64,000 nt of DNA from Acanthosepion esculentum (lineage: Eukaryota > Mollusca > Cephalopoda > Sepiida > Sepiidae). Where the stretch lies: contig OZ038488.1 of NCBI GenBank assembly GCA_964036315.1, positions 66,221,142 to 66,285,141 of the forward strand. Reading direction: 5' to 3'. The translations under genes were made by a program, and so were the position numbers. The notes below the pieces were generated by a model, which saw only the letters and a program-made list of their open reading frames with translations, searched no databases and was not told where the DNA came from. Within the stretch, counting starts at the first letter, position 1. Each line of letters opens with the position of its first letter. Shown in pieces: positions 32,280-40,214 of this stretch.

Positions 32280-32615
32280 TTGGTCAATATCCGAAATGAG
32301 TAACTACTTGAGAATACTAGGCACAGTAACCTTGGATGTGCTGGTTGTGTAATGGAAAATGGCTCAGAATTGGAAATCAGAGAGCCGAGTTCCAATTCCA
32401 GTAGAGCTTGTTATATTCACTTACGCTCAAATACCCTTGGGAAAGGTATGAATCCAATCTCCCCGAGCTATGTGTTACTGTTAATTACTATTACTTGTAT
32501 CAGTAAATCAGTATTATTTACAAAAAATTCTTACAATCTAGAAAATATTTTCTGGTCGTAGATAACTTGTAAAAGGTTGACAAACCGTACAAAAAAATCA
32601 AAGTAATGTAATCTA
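32280..32615 (+). mobile_element. 5S-tRNA SINE, copy B
   Basis: A worn 5S-like remnant (32280-32332) is followed by the tRNA-like unit from 32334 (GGATGTGCTGGTTGTGTAAT, B-box-like GAGTTCCAATTCC), the core CCCTTGGGAAAGGTATGAAT and the family tail with AACTTGTAAAAGGTTGACAA. Confidence 0.75.
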
Positions 32616-32682
32616 ATGCCTAATAAGCGAAAGTGAGAAAATGTTGTTATTGTCGTGGTTGATTTTTAAATTTTCTTATTTG

Positions 32683-32793
<111 letters not shown>

Positions 32794-33062
32794 TATTAAT
32801 ATAATTATTACGTACTATTTTATTTTAATTTGAGAAATTATTTATGTATTTATTTTAAATAATAAAAGATCTTGCTTAAAAGTATTCTTTTAATTTTCTT
32901 AAATTTTATGGTTTTGTATGTTGGGTTGGGAAAGAAGTATTTCTTCCATGAAAGGAGATATTTGGAATAATCCAGCGTGCAGGTTAAGATTTTGGCAAGA
33001 TTCGATAGCCGCACTCTCAAGAAACTTATTTCCTCTTTTTTTAAGTATGGCATTAATTAGAT

Positions 33063-33193
<131 letters not shown>

Positions 33194-33289
33194 ATCCACA
33201 GACAGACTGTTTTGCTGTATCACAGTTCATCAGTGTGGCTAGACATCCGATTGCCTCAAGCCAGGATCCAAACCCAACTGATTTAGCAA

Positions 33290-33690
33290 CAGTCGGTTCT
33301 GTTATATATCTCGAGATTCTTAACAAAATCCAAAGAAGGGTTTGTAAAGTAATTGGTTCCTCATCTGTCATCTCTATTTCAGTCACATTCATATCGTTAT
33401 GAGGTGGCTTCTCTCTGTCTTTTCTATAAATATTTCTATGGCACCTTTTCTAACGAGCTCTTCTCGTTAGTGTCTTGACCATATGAATTTAAGACTGGCA
33501 ACAAGGTCTTATTGTTTTACTGTTGAAATAGCGAAAATGTAACCGTAAGTTCTATTCTAATAGTTTCTTCTCTCGCATTTATATCTTGTGGAACTCCCTT
33601 CCGATTTCTTGTTTCGCTGCCGCATACAATCTTAAAAAATTTAAATGCACCGTCAATTGCCCTCTACTGTGTTCCTGAAACTTGTTCTTT
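33290..33690 (+). pseudogene. CR1-like LINE C-terminal fragment, plus strand
   Basis: Plus-strand reading: YLEILNKIQRRVCKVIGSS, then after a frameshift EVASLCLFYKYFYGTFSNEL-like, YEFKTGNKVLLFYC, and later LAFISCGTPF, corresponding to the PRTSRLWNSLPxxC region. Frameshifts are frequent. Related to 31485-32030 but in the opposite orientation. Confidence 0.7.
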
Positions 33691-33696
33691 TATATG

Positions 33697-34000
33697 GCTT
33701 ACGGACATACCATGTGGAAACACTGGCTCCCATACGATCGCCAAAGTTAAGCAACGTCGAGCCTGGTCAGTACCTAGATGGGTGACTGGTTGTGAATACC
33801 AGATGCTGTAAGCTTGGATGTGCGGGTGGTGCAATGGATAATGGCTCGGAATTGCTAATTGGAGAGCCGAGGTCTAATTCCAGTTGGGTTCTTTATATTC
33901 ACTTATGCACAAATACCATTGGAAATGGTATGAATCCACCTCCCCTCTCCCCAGTTATTAAATGATTAGAAAAAAAATATCTGTAGACCAAGTTTTAGTT
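33697..34000 (+). mobile_element. 5S-tRNA SINE, copy C (best 5S head)
   Basis: The 5S-like head (33697-33813) shows ACACTGGCTCCCATACGATC, AGTTAAGCAACGTCGAGCCT, GGTCAGTACCTAGATGGGTG and GAATACCAGATGCTGTAAGC, following 5S rRNA order from stem I to the 3' end. The tRNA-like unit starts at 33816 (GGATGTGCGGGTGGTGCAAT) with B-box-like GAGGTCTAATTCC. The core CATTGGAAATGGTATGAATC and CCCCAGTTATTAAATGATT follow, and the family tail is absent. Confidence 0.85.
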
Positions 34001-34014
34001 ACAGAATGGTTTGT

Positions 34015-34310
34015 TGTGTTCATTTTGCAGAAAAGCTTTTGGAAAAGACATGAATCAATTTCGTCTCCCCCAGCTATGGGTTAAATAGCAGGTTTGTGTG
34101 GGATCTAGTAGCAGCCAGTGAATGGCAGCTAGTCTAGGGTAAGGATGAGGCAGAAAAGAACTCTGAATTCAAAACGATGGAGAAAATGAAAGGAAACTAT
34201 ATCACATCGTGGTAATTCACTGATAAGAAAGAAAAGGAAATTGTGGAGAGTCATGGTCACCGACGTCCCGAATTGAGATGGCATTAAATAAAAAAAAGAG
34301 TGGGGAAACT
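34015..34310 (+). mobile_element. SINE core joined to an RTE-derived 3' end, copy K
   Basis: Starts with the SINE core (TTTTGGAAAAGACATGAATC and CCCAGCTATGGGTTAAATAG), but the tail is not the usual one. It runs through ACTCTGAATTCAAAAC and then GGAAATTGTGGAGAGTCATG, readable as KLWRVMVTDV, the end of the RTE-like LINE protein (LWRxMIAxVLKGHGT). The same arrangement is found at 60190-60570. Confidence 0.65.
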
Positions 34311-34809
34311 GTGTAGCACTCATTGGAAAAGTAGTAACGGGTGTTCATGCCTTGAAAATCAGCATTTCAAATTTAAAAAATTTGCCTGAGTTCGAACACC
34401 GACTTCTGGAGCTAATTGGAAATAGTTATTAAGTTATTATAAGGTATCAATTCACTCACTTGAACTTAGTCTGGCACAAGGCCATCAAAGTAAGACACCT
34501 CCTAAGGATCGAATGTAAAACATTTGGTTTGTGAGAGGGACATCTTGGCGCTTTAATTTTATTTCTCCTTCTGTTCATTGTTAAAAAAAGAAGCTTAATG
34601 ATATACGCAGTTACTTCCCTTGCATTGAAATGACTATTTTCATGTGTTCAGAAAGTTCTGTCGCATTTTTAATATACTTTTAATATGTGGGGCGCCACAA
34701 AATAAGAAATGGAGAAGGAGTGGCTAAATGAGGTGTTAAACTTGAGGGTTAAGTCATATTAAATTTTAAAAATTTCTTTTTATTATTTTAATTTTATTTT
34801 AATCGTGTT

Positions 34810-35103
34810 CCTTAAAGGCACCAAGACACAAGAAGACGCTACTGCGTGCGGAAGAATTAGAAAAGAAAAACATTACCCAGGAGCGAGAGCAAAAGAAAAA
34901 TAATCAGGAGGACAGTAGATAGCGATTGACATTTCATTTAAATTTTTGAAGTTTAAATTTCACTGGAAAGTCGAAAAAGAGTTCCAAAAGCGAAAAACTG
35001 TTGCCATAGAACTTACGGTTGCAACCAGCCAATTCAACTGTAAATTAGTCGTCAGTCTAGTACTGCGCTTAAATTCATAAAGTCTAGGTACCATAGCGAA
35101 GAG
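34810..35103 (-). pseudogene. CR1-like LINE 3' end, part 1 of an interrupted copy
   Basis: Tail module and C-terminal coding remnants (minus): NRKFYGNSFSLLELFFDFPV-like reading with FHF...NEMSIAIYCPPD shifts. It continues into part 2 at 35380-35690 after removal of the insertion at 35104-35379. The shared target sequence AGCGAAGAG ends this part. Confidence 0.75.
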
Positions 35104-35379
35104 TGATATTTATTTGTAAATATTTACAAAATCTGGCACAAGGCCAAAGTGGGGAATTGGGAAAAGGACGGTCTTCATCTGTCTTAACTTTAAAGTTAGC
35201 TAGCCACAAACATTGACTCAAACATACCACAATATTCCCAACACCTAAACAACACATTACTTACCTTTCTTACTACATCCACCGTAATACCTCATTGTCT
35301 CTATGAAAATTCTAACTAGTCCCCATATGTACAATTCATTGTCTGTGGGGGGAGGGGAATAAGACAATTTTTTTAAAAA
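35104..35379 (-). mobile_element. 5'-truncated LINE (third family) inserted in a CR1-like LINE
   Basis: The 276-bp insert is the 3' end of the LINE family at 12405-14290. It is flanked by AGCGAAGAG at 35095-35103 and again at 35380-35388, a 9-bp target-site duplication. The minus-strand 3' end has GGCCTTGTGCCAGA followed by the hairpin TTTGTAAATATTTACAAA and then TAAATAT. Confidence 0.9.
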
Positions 35380-35690
35380 AGCGAAGAGCTCATCCGAACA
35401 GTTGTCATGAAAGTATTTATAAAAATGGTACAAGGAGGCAACTTTACGGCGGTGGGAAAGTGATTGAAGCCGAGACGCCAGATCAGGACCAATAATATTG
35501 CTGATTCTTCTTTGGATTTCATCAAAGATATTTAGTTATATACTCGTCGCAACTGTTATGGTCAATATTCTAATCATGGACGAATGATAGACTTATAGAT
35601 ATGTAAGATAAATTCCGGAGAGAAAAATTGTCTAGCACGACACGGTGAACCAACATTTTTAGCAGCTGACCTGGACTAGGGAGAGGATAA
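35380..35690 (-). pseudogene. CR1-like LINE 3' end, part 2 of the interrupted copy
   Basis: Continues the LINE from 34810-35103. It matches 1-350 and 31790-32000, including AGATCAGGACCAATAATATT and ATATGTAAGATAAATTCC. A short patch (35543-35565) is replaced by 23 bases identical to the LTR/leader junction of the Gypsy element at 37722-37744. The LINE sequence stops at about 35683, where Gypsy pol begins. Confidence 0.85.
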
Positions 35691-35935
35691 TGATAATCCT
35701 TAATCGCTGTATTCAATCCCGTCGAGAAATCAGCGCATACTCGTATCTCACCCGATTTCTTTTTCACGTAAACCGTAGGTGCGGCCCATTGACTATATTC
35801 CACCTTTGTCAATATACCGGTTTTCACGAGTCTATCAAATTCTTCGTCTATTTTTTCTAATGATGCGAAAGGTACATTTCTTTTCTTCTTGAAAATGGGT
35901 TGTACATTTTCTTTTAGTTCGATTTTTGCCGCCAT
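35683..35935 (-). pseudogene. Gypsy reverse transcriptase N-terminal fragment
   Basis: Reads MAAKIELKENVQPIFKKKRN, VPFASLEKIDEEFDRL, GILTKVEYSQWAAPTVYVKK, KSGEIRVCADFSTGLNTAIK and DYHYPLP. These are the conserved RT finger motifs of Gypsy/Ty3 elements (VxYSxWAxPxVxVKKKxGxIRVCxDFxTGLN). The frame then enters antisense LINE sequence, so the rest of the RT, including the catalytic YxDD, is absent. Retained frame in this part indicates moderate age. Confidence 0.92.
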
Positions 35936-35941
35936 TTTTTT

Positions 35942-36600
35942 TCACCTCCCAAGGCCGGCTGAAAATACGTCGGGGAAATTTAATTTCTCCTTCAATTTCT
36001 CTGCCTCGGTCGATAACCTTTCCACTTTTTGGCAGAACGTATCTATCGGTAAATCCCAGAGGTCAAATTTCTGCATCCAGTCAGTTCCAAATAAATTTTC
36101 CGTATTTTTTAGAACATACATCTTTAATTTCTTGGTCATACCGTTGAACGTCACATTTGTGATAATCTCCCCCTCAAATTTGATTTTTCCTCTGTTACCG
36201 ACCTGGCTGTTCTCAACATGGTTGGTTTGTTTAATTTCTTCCACGCCTGTGAGCTAATAATGGTTAAATCTGATCCGGAATCTAATTGTAATCTGATTTT
36301 TTTGTTTAACATTTCTACTTGTACGCATTTTCGTATATTTATCCCGTCCGCTTGGTCAGTTCTAGTGACTCTTACACGGCTTTTGTTTTCTTTCTTTGTT
36401 CTACAGTGCGAACTTTTATATCCCACTTTATTGCACGACAGACAAGTCTTATAGCGGTTGGACAATCTTTGTACCAATGCAAAGTCCCACAGCGATAGCA
36501 TGGACTGGGTGGTGGTTTCTTCTGAGGTTTCATTTGACTTTTTGTAGTAAAATAATTGGTTTGGTTTGTCTTTGAGGAGGGAGAAAAACACGTTTGTCAT
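35942..36600 (-). pseudogene. Gypsy zinc knuckle and aspartic protease region
   Basis: The minus strand gives a zinc-knuckle remnant (CLSCNKVGYKSSHC, with a partner CYRCGTLHWYKDC in another frame), and then the protease active site IRLQLDSGSDLTIISSQAW with the D-S-G triad. Downstream comes FGTDWMQKFDLWDLPID, the segment linking protease and RT. A frameshift near 36470 separates the knuckles and another near 36160 separates the protease from the linker. In a live element the protease processes Gag-Pol. Confidence 0.85.
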
Positions 36601-36633
36601 TGTACTTTTCGTATGTGAGCGACGCCAGACTCT

Positions 36634-37398
36634 TCAATATATTTCGAGTCCTGTTTTACGCTTATACATCTGACAGTCCTCAGCCAGTTTTTGTAGCGTC
36701 AATTCTGGTTCACTCTCAAGTTTTGTTAGAATTCTCCGTCTGATCTCCGCATCTTTCGCCGAAACCAGGCCTTGGACGAATATCAAACATTTAAAATTGT
36801 CAGGGCTGAGTTCAGATAACTTAAAGTCATCGCAGTGTTTGTTTACTACGGAAGCGAATGTTATATAGTCTTCGCTATCCTTTTTTGTTAAATGTAAACA
36901 TTTCCACCTTTTGTGGAATAGTGAAGTGTTCGTACTAAATAATTCCGTTAAAAGTTTCACGGCTTCCTTGAAAGTCAACTCATTCGTTTTCCTCGGTAGG
37001 GTGTAGTCTATGAATTTAGTGCATTCGCTTGACCCTAGTTTCCTCAGTAGTAGACGTACTTTTTTCGCGTCTGACCAATTCCCGCAATCAAACTCATAGG
37101 AATCTTCGTATCTTCTGAAGTAAGCCGCGAAGGTTTTGTCTTCGTCCGGTGCATAAGTGAAGTCTTTGATAGAGCTCCATATAGCATTTTGCGACAATGC
37201 CGCTTCATTTCCAGAATGTTGTCCTTTATTTGTTACTGCCCGTAGTAGTAATTCTTGTAGTTCGAGTTGCTTCTCTTCGTTTTTCTGTTGAATTTCTAAT
37301 TGTTTTTCTTCGAGTCTATTCTGTCTTTCTTCAGTTTGTTGTTACTGCTCGAATTGCATTTTCATTAGTTCCAATATGGTTGCCTTAAAGTCTTCCAT
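36634..37398 (-). pseudogene. Gypsy gag (capsid) pseudogene
   Basis: The likely start is ATG at 37398 (MEDFKATILELMKMQFEQ), followed by an in-frame stop (TAA), QQTEERQNRLEEKQLEI, a coiled-coil-like Q/E/K-rich stretch, and then the long open part from 37197. That part holds the retrotransposon gag core: FAAYFRRYEDSYE, KKVRLLLRKLGSSECTKFID, LLTELFSTNTSLFHKRWKC and FVQGLVSAKDAEIRRRIL. Gag forms the capsid-like particle that packages element RNA. One premature stop near residue 19 makes it a pseudogene, though the rest is intact. Confidence 0.88.
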
Positions 37399-37479
37399 GT
37401 TTACACCGTAATTTTGTGTAACGATTTTTCTTTTTTTCTCAATGTTGACTTCAGGTCTTTGTCGCCTGTTGTTCTGGAA

Positions 37480-37732
37480 CCTTAATATGAAAAAAATTTC
37501 CTGCGCAGAATTCTATTCTGTTCTGGCTGACAGGTAAAATTCGTGTCTTTGTTACCATTGTTAAGGTTGGTGTCCAAAAGTTTTTTTTCTTTTTTTTTTT
37601 TATCTTCGCGTAGAACTTGTTTTTTTTTTCTCAATACCTCCGTCGCCTCTGTTATGGACGACCGATAGCAAAAAGTTTTTTTTTTTCAGATTCTCAGCGT
37701 AGAATTCGTTTCTTCAATATCCTCGTCGCAAC
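37480..37732 (-). repeat. Gypsy leader with repeated T-rich/LTR-junction motif
   Basis: Three related blocks, near 37497-37530, 37600-37655 and 37675-37735, each carry a poly-T run, GCGYAGAATTC and a (C)TCGTCGC...CTGTTATGG-type end on the plus strand. The last is the true LTR/leader boundary; the others look like tandem slippage copies of the primer-binding area. Confidence 0.7.
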
Positions 37733-38201
37733 TGTTATGGTCAAGGTTAGGACCAAGGAAGAACAACACGAACACAAGAGTAGAAATAACAAAGATATAT
37801 TACACAGAATAATAATACAAGATGTGGAAGGTGCTAGTATGACTGTCAGTCTGGTTTGGAGTGAACTACTATCGGCTCGACTTGATTCGATATTTAACAG
37901 TCTCCCCACGAGGAAAGTATGTGGCACAAGGCCGAGTTTAACGTGGGTTTCTCCGAGCCCGTAATCTCGGCCAAAAATTCTCCCTTAAGATCCCGTATAA
38001 ACGGGTTCAGAGCTTGTCTACTACCCCAGACAAAACCCTGCCCTTCGGCAAAGCCTCGTCTAGGTTCCTCTCTGCCAAAGCAGAGAGTTCGACAGGAGTC
38101 GCGCACAGTCAGAGACTGCGGCTCGACTCGATTAGTCCCTCTATCTTGAGAGGCGTAGTATACATAGTGTTAGGAAGAGTTATAGGTAACGACCCATAAC
38201 A
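37733..38201 (-). repeat. Gypsy 5' LTR, 469 bp
   Basis: The ends are exact inverted repeats, TGTTATGG and CCATAACA. It lies at the gag side of the element. Internal features shared with other LTR-like sequences include GTGGCACAAGGCCGAGTTT (37920) and CTGCCCTTCGGCAAAGCCTC (38039). The probable primer-binding site starts right after it on the minus strand (GTTGCGACGAGGAT). Confidence 0.9.
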
Positions 38202-38310
38202 GATAACAAATTCAAACTCATAGCAATCCCAACACGTTAAATTTTAGAACGTTGAAAATCCTTTCGAAGATTCACAAAAGTTGATAGTCCCACAAAAGAA
38301 ACAGGGATTT

Positions 38311-38384
38311 CGTTTCTGGGCAGGCTTGAACCACGAAGCTCTCCGTTAACAGCCGAACGCACCAACCAATTACGCAACAGAGAC
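38311..38384 (-). pseudogene. tRNA-Asn pseudogene, unit 1
   Basis: Full length (74 nt) with GTT anticodon retained, but acceptor (C3-A70) and anticodon-stem (G-G) mismatches and T-arm changes are present, so it probably cannot fold well. Confidence 0.8.
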
Positions 38385-38573
38385 ACCTGACGCCTTAAGT
38401 TTTTATTTTATCGTTTTCTTCTTTACATCCTAAATGAAATTCATTTTTATTTTGCATTCGTGTTATTTCGTTATTCACTCTACGTTAGCCGTTAAATTTT
38501 ATCGAACGTTGAAAATCTTTTCGAAGATTTACAAAAGCTGATAGTCCCACAAAAAACAAACAAACATGGTTTT

Positions 38574-38618
38574 CGTGCCTGGGTGGATTAACCGCCGAAC
38601 GCGCTAACCGATGACGCC
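38574..38618 (-). pseudogene. tRNA-Asn pseudogene, unit 2 (internal deletion)
   Basis: Retains the acceptor-side GTGCCTGGGTGG and D-arm CGAACGCGCTAACCGAT, but has lost most of the T-arm/variable region and the 5' acceptor end. Confidence 0.7.
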
Positions 38619-38779
38619 TCTCTAGCTTTCATCGTTTTTTTCTTTACATCCTAAATGAAATTCATTTTCATTTTGCATTCGTGATTCACTCAACTTCAGC
38701 TGTTAAATTTTATAGAACGATGAAAATTCTTTCGAAGATTTACAATAGTTGATAGTCCCACGAGAGAAACATGTATTTC

Positions 38780-38837
38780 ATCCCTGCGTGGGCTTCAACC
38801 ACCAACCTTTCGCTTAACATTCGAACGCGCCAGAGAC
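38780..38837 (-). pseudogene. tRNA-Asn pseudogene, unit 3 (D-arm deletion)
   Basis: Retains the T-arm (GGGCTTCAACCACC complement) and anticodon region, but the D-arm is deleted, joining CGAACGCGC directly to the acceptor CAGAGAC. Confidence 0.75.
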
Positions 38838-39034
38838 ACGTGACGCCTATAGTATAGCTTTCTGCTTTTTTATCGCTTTTTTCTTTACATCCTAAATGAA
38901 ATGCATTTTTTTTTATTTTACATTCGTGTTATTTCGTCATTCACTCAATGTGAGCTGTTAAATTTTATAAAATGTTGAAAATCCTTTCGAAGTTTTACAA
39001 AAGTTGACAGCACCACGATAAAAACATGCATTTC

Positions 39035-39040
39035 GTCCCT

Positions 39041-39101
<61 letters not shown>

Positions 39102-39108
39102 AGAGACG
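39035..39108 (-). tRNA. tRNA-Asn (GUU)
   Basis: A 74-nt cloverleaf on the minus strand. The acceptor is GTCTCTG/CAGGGAC with one G-T pair and discriminator G. The D-arm has TGGCGCAATCGGTTAGCGC (A box). The anticodon loop CTGTTAA is in stem TTCGG/CCGAA. The T-arm GGTGG-TTCAAGC-CCACC carries the B box (GGTTCAAGCCC). A TTTTT run follows 8-13 bases downstream as a Pol III terminator. No intron. It is the intact member of the tandem array and reads Asn AAC/AAU codons. The sequence closely follows animal tRNA-Asn. Confidence 0.96.
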
Positions 39109-39109
39109 G

Positions 39110-40130
39110 GCTTTTTGTGTTTGAAGTTTGCCTTTTTTAATATTTTCTTAATTCTTTATTTTCCTTTTTTATTTTGCTCCTGTATTTTACTTTATTTTTT
39201 TACTTTTTCACTCATTTTTAGTGGTTTCTTTTCCAATGAGGACTTGTACTGTAAAATTACAGCAACGTTTAACTATTTAAATCATTCTTACTGAATCTTC
39301 GTGCCTCCTAATGTAATCGTGTATCTTAATTTTTTTTAAGGAACTCTTGTGTTTTCTTCACTGCTGCTGTGTTTTTTTTGTCTTCAGAATGTTTTACTTT
39401 TATAGTTCACATTATCTTTCCATAGCATATCTCTACCTGAAAAGACAATTTTTTCCCTCTGACTGTGTCTTCTTTTTGTTTTTTGTTTTTTTTATTACCG
39501 ATTTGATATTGGGATAATTTGCTTTTGAATCCCAGCAGTATGTTTGTAATAAAAATTTACCAAATTGTTTTATTTATGTGTAAAAATGTATATGCTTCAT
39601 TGGAAAATAACCAAGAAATTTTGATAGATCGTTTTTTGCAGTTATCGACAACAAAATTTCGAAGTCATTTGCGTCACGGCTGTCCTTACTAGCGTTGTTT
39701 GCATATATTTGCTGTGGAATTAAGATTTACTTGTCTTGATGATTACGCAACAGCCTACTCGGTTGCGCTGCAATAGAGGCAAGTTAGAGCAGTAAAAATA
39801 CGTTAAGGTGATCTTCCGCGTAAATCTAATCAGCAGCGAATATATGCGAACAACGCATTTACGCATTACGTGCTGCTGTGCCGTAACGCGACGAGTCCGA
39901 TATTTCATTGTCGATAACTCCAAAACGGTTGATTTTAGTTTTAGTAAAATTTCTTTATTTTCAAATTTGAAATTTACCTTGATCAGTTACCGCCTTCTTA
40001 AATGAAATACGAGAAATCAATCTGGATTATAAACTCAAAATCAAAACAGTACAACAGAATATAACAAAAACGAATGAACATCTTCAAATTTATTTCATTA
40101 AATGTAAAAAAAAATTTCAAAATAATACGT
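39110..40130. other. T-rich/AT-rich interval, nothing recognised
   Basis: Low-complexity DNA between the two tRNA loci; no element or coding frame was recognised. Confidence 0.5.
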
Positions 40131-40214
40131 TGTCAGGAGTGGGATTCGAACCCACGCCGGGAAGACCCGACTGCGACCTGAACGCAGCGCCTTAGACCGC
40201 TCGGCCATCCTGAC
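40131..40214 (-). tRNA. tRNA-Leu (CAG)
   Basis: An 84-nt cloverleaf on the minus strand. The acceptor is GTCAGGA/TCCTGAC with discriminator A. A box TGGCCGAGCGGTCTAAGG; anticodon loop TTCAGGT in stem CTGCG/CGCAG gives anticodon CAG. A long variable arm CGGG-TCTT-CCCG, typical of class II tRNA-Leu, is present, then the T-arm with B box GGTTCGAATCC. T-rich sequence follows (TTTTG, then a longer T run). It is not part of the upstream tandem array and appears as a single copy. All stems look paired, so it is probably functional. Confidence 0.97.

Larger units (their letters stand above)
35683..38201 (-). mobile_element. Truncated Gypsy-type LTR retrotransposon
   Basis: Minus-strand order is LTR (38201-37733), leader (37732-37399), gag (37398-36600), protease (about 36340-36250), then the start of RT (35935-35683), cut off at a junction with LINE DNA. 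RNase H, integrase and the 3' LTR are missing. It is a dead copy with one in-frame stop in gag and frameshifts before the protease. Confidence 0.9.
38235..39108 (-). repeat. Tandem array of four tRNA-Asn units
   Basis: Each unit has the flank TTAAATTTTATxGAACG, GAAAATCxTTTCGAAGATTT and AAAGTTGATAGTCCCAC before a tRNA-Asn sequence (minus strand) and TTTACATCCTAAATGAAATx after it. Units start near 38235, 38500, 38700 and 38955. Only the last contains an intact tRNA. Confidence 0.85.

Noticed and set aside
37894..38199. Open frames on both strands in the Gypsy LTR
   Set aside because: The region is bounded by exact LTR ends; frames overlap on both strands and have no family features.
38235..39108. 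CRISPR-like spaced repeat pattern
   Set aside because: The repeat units are 150-270 bp with tRNA-Asn inside; repeat and spacer sizes are wrong for CRISPR and the DNA is eukaryotic. No CRISPR array is present in the window.
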